From Blastocladiella emersonii ATCC 22665 (taxonomy: Eukaryota; Blastocladiomycota; Blastocladiomycetes; Blastocladiales; Blastocladiaceae): DNA of 64,000 bases. The notes under the pieces are model-generated. The model was not told the DNA's origin and did not search any database. It saw only the letters and a list, made by a program, of their open reading frames with translations. Of this stretch, positions 1 through 9,809 are shown one piece after another. The position numbers were made by a program, and so were the translations under genes. The stretch is taken from contig JANHCV010000002.1 of the NCBI GenBank assembly GCA_025594325.1, positions 806,001-870,000 on the forward strand, read 5' to 3'. Numbering within the stretch: the first letter of the stretch is position 1; the number at the start of each line of letters is the position of its first letter.

Positions 1-3000
1 GCTGTCGGTACCGCCAACAGCGCGCGGCTGCTCCTCACGTCGGCCGACCCCGTCCCCGAGTCGCCCATCACCCAGGTCGCCGTCGACCAGCTCGAGCCCG
101 TGTTCATGGTCGACTGCGCCACCAAGTTCCTCGACGGCATCCTGCAGTCGGGCACGCACCTCGAGGCGTTTGTCGCCAAGGAGGGTATCGAGGAGCTCCT
201 CCCCTTCTACACGCTGCCCGGCCTGTCGTACATGTTCCCGACGTCGCAGGCGTCCTTCTCGCTGTCGCACCTGTTCCGCGTCCTCAGTGAGTCGGACGCG
301 CAGATCGCGTGCTGCGCCATCGTGCGCCACGTCGAGCTCGCCCTCAACAAGTGGGACCCGAGCACCGCGCCCGACATGCGGTCTGGGATCCTCCCCGCGA
401 CGCCCGCCGAGCGCGACGCCGTCGAGAACGCCCTGCGCACGCTCGTCCACCTGCACGGACTCGTCGGCCTGCTCAGCGACGTGTACTCGCCGCCGTCGTG
501 GACGTCCAAGCACACGGCCGCGTACGTCGAGGAGGCGCTCAAGCACCTCGGCGAGGCCGGGCTCCGCAAGCTCGTCGCCCTGCACAAGTACTGCATGCAG
601 CAGCTCATCGCGGTGCGCGCGTCGGTCGAGCCTAAGTACTACAACGACCCGAAGCGCACCAAGCCCAGCGGCACCCTGCTCGAGTCGTGGGGCGTGCCCG
701 GGCTCGACGAGCCGATCCCGTACCCGGAGAACACGGCGGGCGCCGCGGCCCTCCCCGACACCAAGTCGCCCATCTACCACAACGTCAAATGCCTCCGCGC
801 CGTCCTCTTCGAGCTGCACATGTGCCTCGTCCCGCTGTTCCATGGGTGCGCCCGTATGATCGTTGCCAAGCGGTCCTCGGACGCCCGCCACAAGAGCGTC
901 AACCGCCGCGCCGCGCGCGCCCTCGTCGAGGCCATGCAGGGGTACTTTGCCGACCCCGCGCCCGCCGACCCCGCCGCCGCCCACATCTACCACCAGCACG
1001 TGCACGCCATCGTCACGCTCGTCCTCCTCGACGAGCGCACCGCGTCGGCCGTCCACGGCACCGTCCTCTACTACGCGCTCCAGTCGCCGCTCCTCGCGCT
1101 GCTCAAGCCCGCGACGGTCGCGGTCGGTACTACTGCGGCCGTGCTCCGCGGGCCCGGCAACAAGGTGCTCCTCGTCCCGGACCCCGTCCGCCAGGACATG
1201 TGGGCCACGCTGCTCCAGCACATGTCGCTGTCGCGCCAGTTCACCGAGTCGGCGTACTCGCACTCGCTGACCGACATGCCCGCGTTCGAGATCCACCACC
1301 TCGTCATCAAGGCGCGCACCTTCGTCCTCGGCGCCATCTTCGACCTCGACTTTGCCGCGCTCCCGCGCTCGTCGATCGTCCCGCTCCTCCGCGCCCTCGT
1401 CCACCTGCTCAAGGGCGACGGCGAGACCCCCGCGCCCGCCCGCGGCGCCGGCCGCGCCAACCTCGACGGGCTCTCCATCTTCACCGTGCCCCCGATCGCC
1501 GGCGGCGACGCTGCGGCCGGCGGGAACCCGATCCTCACGGCCGAGGCCGACTTCCTCAACCTGTTCCGCATGGCCGCTGGTCTCGGTGCCGCGCCCGGCG
1601 GCGGCGCCGGCGCCGGCGCTGCCCGCCCCGCGCGCCCGACGGCCGACCCCGCCGCGCTCGCCATGCTCACCGACATGGGCTTTGGCGAGGCCGTCGCCCG
1701 CGAGGCCCTTGTCCGCTGCCACAACAGCATCGAGCGCGCGGCCGAGTACATTCTGTCGCACCCGCAGCTCGAGTTCGAGATCCAGCAGCAGCAGCAGCAG
1801 TCGGCGCCCGCTACCGCGACGCCCACCGCGGCGACGCCGAACCCCGGTGCCGCATCCTCGTCGTCGTCGTCGTCCGCTCCCGCGGCTGCGGCGGAGGCGC
1901 CCGCTGCGCCCGCCGACGACGCCATGGAGGTGGACCAGCCCGCTGGCGAGTCCGCTGCGTCGTCGTCTTCGCAGGAGGAGGAGGCAGAGGAGGAGACCGA
2001 GGAGGCTGCCCCCGAGACGCCCGAGTCGTCATACCTCAACGGCGCCGAGCTCGCGACCGAGATCGCCGCGCTGCGCACGCGTCTCCAGGGCGAGTGTGTT
2101 GACCTCCTCCTCGCCGTCCTGTCGGCACACCCAAACATGGTCAGCGACACGCGCGACGCGCTGCTCGGGCTCAACGAGGAGAACGGCGTCCAGGCGCTGC
2201 TCACCAAGTTCGCCATCGCGTCCTCGGCGCCGCTCACCGACGAGGCCGCGCAGGCCAAGGTCGTGCACATCTTCGCCCTCCTCGCGCTCCTCATGGTCGA
2301 CGCCAACAAGCACAAGGTCGCGCTGCCGCGTGTCCTCGAGGTGCTCCCGACGCTGCTCGAGCGCTTCTTTGCCGAGCCGCCCGCCGAGAACGCGGCCGTC
2401 AAGACGCGCTGCGACGCCGAGTGGGTCCCGCTGCTTCTCATCGTCGAGCACCTGCTCAACTACGCGCAGGAGCCCGAGTTCATGGAGCCGCCGCGCATCG
2501 TCAACGACGAGATCCGCGCCAACCCCGCCAACTCGGCCAACAAGGACAAGGTCGTCGCCGTTTTCACGCCCGACGTTACGGCGCGCATGATCGTCACGCT
2601 CGTCAAGTGGCTCAAGGCCGCCGAGCCGATCGCTGCCGCGCCTTCCCCCGCCACCGCGGCGCCCGCTCCTGCCGCTGCCGCGGGTACGGCCGAGCAGGCG
2701 GCTGGTGCACCTGCGGCCGCGACCGTTGCCGTCGACCCCGCGGTCCCCGGCGCGCCGCCCACCATCGTCACGGCGACCCCGCTCACGGACGCGGCGACCA
2801 ATGCGCGCGAGCGGCAGTGGCCCACGGCCGAGTCGGTCCTGCGCGTCCTCGTGCGCCTGACGCGCACGAAGGAGGGCTGCCACACGTTCGCCAACGAGGC
2901 GGGCAACGCGGTCGAACTCCTGTCGCGCTTCGACTCTTCACACCTCGCCGCCATGCTGCTGCGCCACATTGCCGAGTTTGCCCACTCGCAGATGCTGCGC

Positions 3001-6000
3001 GCCGTGGTCCGCGCCGAGATCAAGATCGCCGCCACCAAGGCGGCCGCCTTCAACCGCGGCGGTGCCGACCGCAGCGGCGAGGTCGACGCGGCGACCCTCA
3101 TCAAGGTCGCGTCGCACGCGGCCCTGCGCGACCCCGCCGTGTTCCTCGAGCAGGTCAACGACATGTTCGCCGTCGCGCGCGCCGACTCGTCAAGCTCGAC
3201 GGTCCGCTCCATCTCGCTCAAGCTCCGCGAGACCCCCGCCAACGCGGCTGCCGCGGCGCCCGCCGGGCCCGTGGTCGTCGGCGCCGTCATGGACTCGCTC
3301 AAGGAGCAGCTCCTCTCGCTCAAGGACCACCCCGTCGCCGACGCCAACGACGCGCCCAACAACTCGGTGCACGCCAAGCGTGTGTTCGTCCTCAAGATGG
3401 CGTCGGAGCTCGCGCTCAGCTACACGCCGTGCAAGATGGCGCTCATGGACACGCCGCGCCGCCGTCTCTCCGGCTCGGGCATCGCCGCCGCCCACGGCAA
3501 GTCGCCCGCGGGCGCGTCGCTCCCGAGCAAGTCGGTGTTCGTCACGTACCTTGTCGAGAAGATTCTGCCGTGGCCCGGCGTCTTCACGTCGGCCGCGGAC
3601 ATGTCGGCGCCGATCCGCAAGCAGCTCTTCGAGTCGCAGTGGGCGTCGACGGTGCTCAGCTGCCTGTGCGTCAACCCCGAGCACGACGACACGGAGCGCG
3701 ACCCGGCGCACCCGATCCACGTCGTGCGCAAGATCGTCGTCGACGCGGTCCACCGCGCGCTCACGGCGCCCGACCCGGCGTCCGTCGAGGCGCGCTACGG
3801 CAAGTACCTCGCGCTCGCCGATACCGTGCACCGCATCCTGTCGTGGCCCGGCAAGCGCCGCAACGCGCCCGTCCCGCCGGCGCCCGGCATGCTCGGCGCG
3901 CCGCCCACGCCCGCCGACAGCGTCGCGGTCCCGCTCCTCCGCATGCTGCTCGACCGCCACTTCGTCGCGCTCCTCACGGGCCTGCTCGGCAAGGTCGACA
4001 CGCACCACCCGCAGGCCAAGATGATCGTCGCGTCGATCCTCAAGCCCATCGAGCTCCTGTCCAAGCTCTCGGTCAAGCTCAGCCACATCAAGGCCGCCAC
4101 CGCCACGTCCGGCGCGAACGGCGGGCCCGGCACCGCGCCCGTCGCCGTGTCCATGGCCGAGACCCCGACCGACGTCGTGCTCCCCGCGCCCGGCTCGCCC
4201 ACCGCCGCCGGCGCGCTCCCCGTGCTCGGCGTCGCTGTCCCCGCGCCCGGCCCCGGCAGCGTTACCACTGCGGGCGGCGCGCTCGCTGACGCCGACGAGT
4301 CGCTCCGGAACTCGTCGCTCGGCATCATGGAGGGCGGCGCGCACCACCACGAGGACGCGAGCATGCACGAGGAGGGCTTCTCGGACGAGGAGGACGACGA
4401 CGAGATGATGTCCGACTCGCAGGACGGCTACGACGAGCTGTCGGACGAGGAGGGCGCCTCGGACGTGTCCGACGCCGAGGACGCCGGCCACGACGACGGG
4501 CTCGGCGACATGGAGATCGTGATCCAGCCCAACCACCCGCACGAGCTCATCGCCGAGCACGCGGTCCGCGAGGCCCGCGAGGCCGGGATCCACGTCCAAC
4601 AGCAGCAGCACCACCACAGTCACGGCAGCGACAGCGAGTCGGTCATTGACGAGATGGAGGTCGACGACGACGAGCACGACCATGACTCGTCGTCCGACGA
4701 AGAGGGCGAGGCGGGTCCCGCTGCCGCCGGTGCTGGTCCGCGCCGAAGCCGCGCCGCCGCGCCGCCGACCGTCATCCACCAGGAGGTCATCGAGGGCGAC
4801 GCTGGCGACGACTCGGACATGTACGAGGACGTGACCGACGACGACGAGGCCGAGGGCGGCGCCGCGGGCGCACGCAGCGGCGACGATCCCGATTCCGAGT
4901 CGCAAGACGAGGATGATGAGGAGGACGACGACGAGGAGGGCGAGGGCGAGTTCCCCGGCCACGGCCACGGCCACGCCGGCTACCTCGAGATGGAGCTCGA
5001 CGTCCCCGTTGACGAGGCCACGGGCAACATCACGGCCGAGGGCCTCAACCGCGCGCTGTTCGAGCGGCTCATGGGCGGCAACAACCTCGGCCAGCCGGGC
5101 GGCGACGACGGCGAGGAGTTTGATGAGGACGAGGACGACGACATGGACGAGGAGGAGCTCGATGCCGTCGCGGCCGACCTGCAGCGCGGCGGCGGCGCCG
5201 GGCTCACCGACGACGACGCGTTCCGCGCCCACGTGCTCAACACCATGACGGGCGCCGGCGGCATCCCGCTCCGCGGCCTCGGCTTCCCCGCGGCAATCCC
5301 CGGCGGCCGTCGCGGCATCTTTGACGCGCCCGGCGCGTCCGGAATCCCCGACCTCACCCACCCGCTGCTCTCGGCGCGCGCCAACCAGCCCGTGCCGATC
5401 CGCATGACGGGCGCGCCCGCGGCGGGCGGTGCAGCGCTCGGGATCGGCGGTGTCGCACTCGGCGGCGGCGCTGGCATGCAGCTGTCGGCCAACTCGATGG
5501 AGACGATGCAGCAGCTGCTCGGCGGCCAGGCCACGGCGCTCCTGCAGCGGCTCGCGTCGCTCGGCGCGCGCAACGGGTCCTTTGACGTGTCCGTGTCCAA
5601 CGACCCGTTCCTCGGCAACAACCCGAACGCGCGCATCCGCGTCATGAACAACGACCCGATCGCCAAGGACGACTTCAAGCCCCTCGCGACCAGCGAGCGG
5701 TGGGCCGCCGAGGCCCGCCTCATGTTCGGTAACAACGTCCAGGAGCGCGCCCAGCGCGTCCTCGCGCACCTCCTGCTCGCCAAGTTCCCCGAGGTGCTCG
5801 AGGTCAAGCGCGCCCGCGAGGCCGAGGAGAAGCGCAAGGCTGAGGAGAAGCGTAAGGTCGAGGAGGAGAAGCGCAAGGCCGAGGCTGAGCGCAAGCAGGC
5901 TGAGGCCGAGGCCAAGGCCAAGGCGGCTGCCGAGGCTGCCGCTGCTGCCGCCGCCGCCGCGCCCGATGCGGCGGGCTCGTCCTCGTCATCCGCGGCTGCC

Positions 6001-9000
6001 CCCGCGGCGCCCGCGACCGAGACCCCCGCGCCCGCACCCGCGCCGCCGTCGAACCGCTTCATCCTCGAGATTGACGGCGAGGAGGTGGACCTAACCGAGT
6101 CCGGCATTGACCCCACGTTCCTTGAGGCGCTGCCCGAGGACCTGCGCAACGACGTGGTGCGACAGCATCTCGCCGAGGTGCGCGCCACGCGCCCGCCCGC
6201 GTCCGTCATCGAGTCGCTCCCGCCCGAGTTCCTCAACGTGCTCAACCCCGACGTGCGCATGGAGCTCAACCTCGACGCCGCCGCTGCTGCTGGTTCCGCG
6301 GCCACCGCTGCCGCTGCTGCTGGCGCCGCGGGCCCGGCGGCGACGGTCGCCGCTCCCGGCGAGGCCGTTGCACCAGCTGTCATCGCCGCGACTGGCGCCG
6401 CGCGCCGCGGGCTCGACATCGCGTCCCTGTTCCATCGCAACGGCGCTCCCGCCACCGTTGCTGCGACCGACGCGGCCGCGGCCAAGGACCGCCGCGAGCG
6501 CAAGGAGAGCATGAACCTGATCGACCGCACGCAGGCGTCGACGGTCGTCGGGATGCTGTTCGTCGAGCACCCAATCGCCAAGGTCAGCTTCCTGAAGCTG
6601 CTCGTGACGCTGTGCGAGAACTCGCGCACCCGCAACGACATTCTCTCGCTCGTCATGGCTGTGCTCGTCCACGGGCTCGACGCCGTCCAGTTCGCGGTGC
6701 AATCGCGCGACACGCTCTCGCCGTCGGCCGTCGAGGAGCGGTGCTTCGAGATCCTGCTCGTGCTCGCCAAGGAGTCGCCGCACGTCGCCGAGTCGCTGAT
6801 CAAGCCCGCCTCGGCCGGCGACGGTGCCGAGGCCGCACCGCCCGCGGTCGTCCAGATCATCGGGATGCTGCACACGGCGCACTCCATGGACTCGGCCGTC
6901 GAGCTGCTCGCCATCATCGCCAAGGCCGCGCACCGGCTTGAGGCTGTGGCCAAGGCCAAGAAGGAGAAGCGCGAGAAGGCGGCGGCCGAGAAGGAGGCTG
7001 CTGCTGCTGCCGCTGCTGCTGCCGCCCCCGCGGCGACCGCGACAGCGGAGCCCGCCAGCGGTGATACCGTCATGGCCGAGGCGTCGGCCGCTCCCGCCAC
7101 TGATGCGGCCGCGGCTGCGTCCTCGAGTTCCTCCGCTGCCGCGCCCAAGGACGAGGCCGACGACGAAACGGCCGGCAGCGGCCTCGTGCTCCCCGCCGAG
7201 TCGGTGCGCGCGCTGCTGCGCATCCTCGCCGGCGAGTGCCCGATCAAGACGTTCCAGTTCGTGCTCACCATCATCCAGCACCTCGCCACGTCCAAGGCCA
7301 CCTACGCGACGTTCATCGCCGAGCTCACGGCGTGCACCGTGTCGACGTCCGAGGAGCTCGCGCGCGACGTGGACTCGCTCCGCGACGCGCTCGCCGCGGA
7401 CAAGTCCCGCGACCCGGGCAACAACACGCCGACGAGTCCCGCGGCGTCGACGGGCACGGTCGCGGCGGCGCTGCCGGTCAGCGACCAGGCCGAGGCGATC
7501 CTCAAGACCTTCTCGCACCCGGCGAGCCGGCAGGCGCTGTTCCTTCGCCTGCTCAAGACGCTCGACTACCTCGCGACCAAGCTCAAGTGCGAGGTGCCGG
7601 CGCTGGCGCTCGGCGGCGTGTGGAGCTCGCTGTCGGCGTGCCTGTCGGCCATGGGCGGGCGCGAGGAGCTCGTTTCGGTGCTGCTGCCGCTGGTTGAGAG
7701 CTTCATGGTGGTGGCGGCGCGCGGGCAGGGCCACGACTCTGGGTTCACCGAGTTCACGGAGACGCACCGCAAAGCGCTCAACATGCTGGTGCGCAACAAC
7801 CCGAACCTGCTGTCGGGCTCGTTTGCGATCCTGGTGCAGAACCCCAAGGTGCTCGAGTTCGACAACAAGCGGGCCTACTTCTACCAGCAGCTGCACTCGC
7901 AGCGGCAGGCGCGGCGGCACGCGTTCCACGGGATCCAGCTCAACCTGCGGCGCAAGTTTGTGTTCGAGGACAGCTACCACCAGCTGCAGCACCGCAGCGG
8001 CGACGAGCTCAAGTACGGCAAGCTCAACGTGACGTTCAACAACGAGGAGGGCGTCGACGCGGGCGGGCTCACGCGCGAGTGGTACAGCGTGCTGGCGCGG
8101 CAGATCTTCAACCCGGACTACGCGCTGTTCCGCACCGCGGCGGCCGACAAGATCACGTACCAGCCGAACCGCGCGTCGTGGGTCAACCCGGACCACCTGC
8201 ACTTTTTCCGGTTCGTCGGGCGGTTCATTGGCAAGGCCATCTTCGACCAGAAGCTGCTCGACTGCTACTTTACGCGGTCCTTCTACAAGCACCTGCTGGG
8301 CAAGGCCGTGGACGTGCGCGACATGGAGGCGGTGGACCCGTCGTACTACAAGTCGCTCGAGTGGATCCTCGAGAACAGCATCGACGACATCATGGACCTG
8401 ACGTTCAGCATCGAGGCGGACGACTTCGGGCGGACGCGGATCATCGACCTGGTGCCCGGCGGGCGCGAGATTGCGGTGACGGACGCGAACAAGGGCGAGT
8501 ATGTGCGGCTCGTGGTGGAGCAGAAGCTCACGCTGGCGATCCAGGACCAGATCAAGGCGTTCCTGACGGGGTTCCACGAGATGGTGCCCAAGGCGCTGGT
8601 CGGGATCTTCAACGAGCAGGAGCTCGAGCTGCTGATCTCGGGCCTGCCGGAGATCGACATTGACGACTGGCGCAACAACACGAGCTACCACCACTACACG
8701 GCCAACAGCACGGTGATCCAGTGGTTCTGGCGCGCGGTGCGGTCGTTTGACCAGGAGCAGCGGGCCAAGCTGGTGCAGTTCTGCACGGGCACGTCCAAGG
8801 TGCCCATGGAGGGGTTCAAGGCGCTGCAGGGGTCGACGGGCGTGGCCAAGTTCACGGTGGTCAAGGACCCGGGCAGCACGGCGCGCCTCCCCTCGGCCCA
8901 CACGTGCTTCAACCAGCTCGACCTCCCCGAGTACGAGTCGTACGACAAGCTGCGGTCCATGCTGCTCAAGGCCATTGACGAGGCGAGCGAGGGCTTCGGG

Positions 9001-9009
9001 CTCGCGTGA
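1..9009 (+). CDS. TOM1: TOM1/HUWE1-family HECT E3 ubiquitin ligase (5'-truncated by window edge)
   Basis: The frame is open from base 1 to the stop at 9007-9009, about 3002 visible residues in one exon. There is no convincing start: the first in-frame ATG (106) lies inside conserved sequence, so the 5' end is outside the window. Seen in order: an N-terminal helical-repeat region resembling the DUF908/DUF913 part of HUWE1/Tom1 (1-1400); a UBA domain (about 1640-1770, MLTDMGF core); long acidic runs (about 4370-5160); a Lys/Glu coiled coil (5800-5950); a ubiquitin-binding UBM-like region (about 6050-6260); and a HECT domain (about 7840-9006). The catalytic Cys of HTCFNQLD is codon 8905-8907. 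The family attaches ubiquitin directly through this Cys to nuclear and ribosomal substrates. Yeast Tom1 is about 3270 aa, so little is missing. Poly-Ala, poly-Ser and poly-Gln tracts interrupt the protein. Confidence 0.95.
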   Translation, partial: AVGTANSARLLLTSADPVPESPITQVAVDQLEPVFMVDCATKFLDGILQSGTHLEAFVAKEGIEELLPFYTLPGLSYMFPTSQASFSLSHLFRVLSESDAQIACCAIVRHVELALNKWDPSTAPDMRSGILPATPAERDAVENALRTLVHLHGLVGLLSDVYSPPSWTSKHTAAYVEEALKHLGEAGLRKLVALHKYCMQQLIAVRASVEPKYYNDPKRTKPSGTLLESWGVPGLDEPIPYPENTAGAAALPDTKSPIYHNVKCLRAVLFELHMCLVPLFHGCARMIVAKRSSDARHKSVNRRAARALVEAMQGYFADPAPADPAAAHIYHQHVHAIVTLVLLDERTASAVHGTVLYYALQSPLLALLKPATVAVGTTAAVLRGPGNKVLLVPDPVRQDMWATLLQHMSLSRQFTESAYSHSLTDMPAFEIHHLVIKARTFVLGAIFDLDFAALPRSSIVPLLRALVHLLKGDGETPAPARGAGRANLDGLSIFTVPPIAGGDAAAGGNPILTAEADFLNLFRMAAGLGAAPGGGAGAGAARPARPTADPAALAMLTDMGFGEAVAREALVRCHNSIERAAEYILSHPQLEFEIQQQQQQSAPATATPTAATPNPGAASSSSSSSAPAAAAEAPAAPADDAMEVDQPAGESAASSSSQEEEAEEETEEAAPETPESSYLNGAELATEIAALRTRLQGECVDLLLAVLSAHPNMVSDTRDALLGLNEENGVQALLTKFAIASSAPLTDEAAQAKVVHIFALLALLMVDANKHKVALPRVLEVLPTLLERFFAEPPAENAAVKTRCDAEWVPLLLIVEHLLNYAQEPEFMEPPRIVNDEIRANPANSANKDKVVAVFTPDVTARMIVTLVKWLKAAEPIAAAPSPATAAPAPAAAAGTAEQAAGAPAAATVAVDPAVPGAPPTIVTATPLTDAATNARERQWPTAESVLRVLVRLTRTKEGCHTFANEAGNAVELLSRFDSSHLAAMLLRHIAEFAHSQMLRAVVRAEIKIAATKAAAFNRGGADRSGEVDAATLIKVASHAALRDPAVFLEQVNDMFAVARADSSSSTVRSISLKLRETPANAAAAAPAGPVVVGAVMDSLKEQLLSLKDHPVADANDAPNNSVHAKRVFVLKMASELALSYTPCKMALMDTPRRRLSGSGIAAAHGKSPAGASLPSKSVFVTYLVEKILPWPGVFTSAADMSAPIRKQLFESQWASTVLSCLCVNPEHDDTERDPAHPIHVVRKIVVDAVHRALTAPDPASVEARYGKYLALADTVHRILSWPGKRRNAPVPPAPGMLGAPPTPADSVAVPLLRMLLDRHFVALLTGLLGKVDTHHPQAKMIVASILKPIELLSKLSVKLSHIKAATATSGANGGPGTAPVAVSMAETPTDVVLPAPGSPTAAGALPVLGVAVPAPGPGSVTTAGGALADADESLRNSSLGIMEGGAHHHEDASMHEEGFSDEEDDDEMMSDSQDGYDELSDEEGASDVSDAEDAGHDDGLGDMEIVIQPNHPHELIAEHAVREAREAGIHVQQQQHHHSHGSDSESVIDEMEVDDDEHDHDSSSDEEGEAGPAAAGAGPRRSRAAAPPTVIHQEVIEGDAGDDSDMYEDVTDDDEAEGGAAGARSGDDPDSESQDEDDEEDDDEEGEGEFPGHGHGHAGYLEMELDVPVDEATGNITAEGLNRALFERLMGGNNLGQPGGDDGEEFDEDEDDDMDEEELDAVAADLQRGGGAGLTDDDAFRAHVLNTMTGAGGIPLRGLGFPAAIPGGRRGIFDAPGASGIPDLTHPLLSARANQPVPIRMTGAPAAGGAALGIGGVALGGGAGMQLSANSMETMQQLLGGQATALLQRLASLGARNGSFDVSVSNDPFLGNNPNARIRVMNNDPIAKDDFKPLATSERWAAEARLMFGNNVQERAQRVLAHLLLAKFPEVLEVKRAREAEEKRKAEEKRKVEEEKRKAEAERKQAEAEAKAKAAAEAAAAAAAAAPDAAGSSSSSAAAPAAPATETPAPAPAPPSNRFILEIDGEEVDLTESGIDPTFLEALPEDLRNDVVRQHLAEVRATRPPASVIESLPPEFLNVLNPDVRMELNLDAAAAAGSAATAAAAAGAAGPAATVAAPGEAVAPAVIAATGAARRGLDIASLFHRNGAPATVAATDAAAAKDRRERKESMNLIDRTQASTVVGMLFVEHPIAKVSFLKLLVTLCENSRTRNDILSLVMAVLVHGLDAVQFAVQSRDTLSPSAVEERCFEILLVLAKESPHVAESLIKPASAGDGAEAAPPAVVQIIGMLHTAHSMDSAVELLAIIAKAAHRLEAVAKAKKEKREKAAAEKEAAAAAAAAAAPAATATAEPASGDTVMAEASAAPATDAAAAASSSSSAAAPKDEADDETAGSGLVLPAESVRALLRILAGECPIKTFQFVLTIIQHLATSKATYATFIAELTACTVSTSEELARDVDSLRDALAADKSRDPGNNTPTSPAASTGTVAAALPVSDQAEAILKTFSHPASRQALFLRLLKTLDYLATKLKCEVPALALGGVWSSLSACLSAMGGREELVSVLLPLVESFMVVAARGQGHDSGFTEFTETHRKALNMLVRNNPNLLSGSFAILVQNPKVLEFDNKRAYFYQQLHSQRQARRHAFHGIQLNLRRKFVFEDSYHQLQHRSGDELKYGKLNVTFNNEEGVDAGGLTREWYSVLARQIFNPDYALFRTAAADKITYQPNRASWVNPDHLHFFRFVGRFIGKAIFDQKLLDCYFTRSFYKHLLGKAVDVRDMEAVDPSYYKSLEWILENSIDDIMDLTFSIEADDFGRTRIIDLVPGGREIAVTDANKGEYVRLVVEQKLTLAIQDQIKAFLTGFHEMVPKALVGIFNEQELELLISGLPEIDIDDWRNNTSYHHYTANSTVIQWFWRAVRSFDQEQRAKLVQFCTGTSKVPMEGFKALQGSTGVAKFTVVKDPGSTARLPSAHTCFNQLDLPEYESYDKLRSMLLKAIDEASEGFGLA

Positions 9010-9809
9010 TTGGATGTGGATGACGACGGATTTTGTGTATTAAATAATTTTCAACGGTTTCCTTACTTACACATAGTGGCGGTGGTGGTCGGTTGGTCGG
9101 TGGCGACCCGTGAGACAGGGGAGGAGTCATAGGCTGCGCCACTACGCCGACGTGATTTAGTTTGCGTGGTGGGGGTGAGCTCGTTCGCGTCGCGGTTGAT
9201 TTTCATCGCGTGCGAGCTTGGCATGGCAGCGGCGGTGATCAACGAGCGATGTGAGCTCCGCCTCGCCTCCTCCAGCTTGCAAGTGTGGGTCGGCGACCTC
9301 GCGCGTGTGCATCGGGATGGTCGCTGCGACGCGACTACGCCGGCGACCATGATGACGCGCGAGCAGGGATTTATTTGAGGGTGCTCGTTGACGCGTGAAG
9401 CGGAAAGCGAGTGAATTCTACGCGATCCCTGCTGCGTCGTTGAGGTCGCGGTGAGCTCGTCGTCGTTTGCGACTCTTGTGTTCACCGCTGACTCCTCTCA
9501 TCGTCGCTGCGATCCTCGCCGACCACGGGCGGCCGGGACAGCCAGTCCGCCTCCGCCTCGGCCACGCTCATCGATGGTCGAGAGACGGCTGCTGTACTGA
9601 TCCTGCCTGCTCGCGCCGCGATCCAAGCCCGCCATGGCCGCGTCAGCTGTGTCGCCGCCGTCACGCCGCGCACCAGCGAGACAGCAGCACTCGAGACCGC
9701 AAGCTGGCGGGCCCAGCGCACCAAGACGAGGGAGAGACCCCGCGCAGAGCCCTCTCTCTCCCTTCAGCGCGAACCGCACCGTGCCCACGTATCACACAGC
9801 AGCACCAGC
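9010..9809. other. intergenic region, TOM1 3' end and ubinuclein promoter
   Basis: No ORF here has family-like features. The segment just after the TOM1 stop is A/T-rich (TTAAATAATTTT near 9040) and is a likely 3'-end region. The remainder should contain the promoter and leader of the next gene; an ACGCGT (MluI-box) site lies near 9389. No TATA box is clear. Confidence 0.5.

Noticed and set aside
3190..5769. 859-codon minus-strand open frame inside TOM1
   Set aside because: Arg/Val/Leu-rich antisense shadow of acidic and Ala-rich codons.
6091..8901. 936-codon minus-strand open frame inside TOM1
   Set aside because: It lies entirely opposite the conserved HECT region; the translation has no family features.
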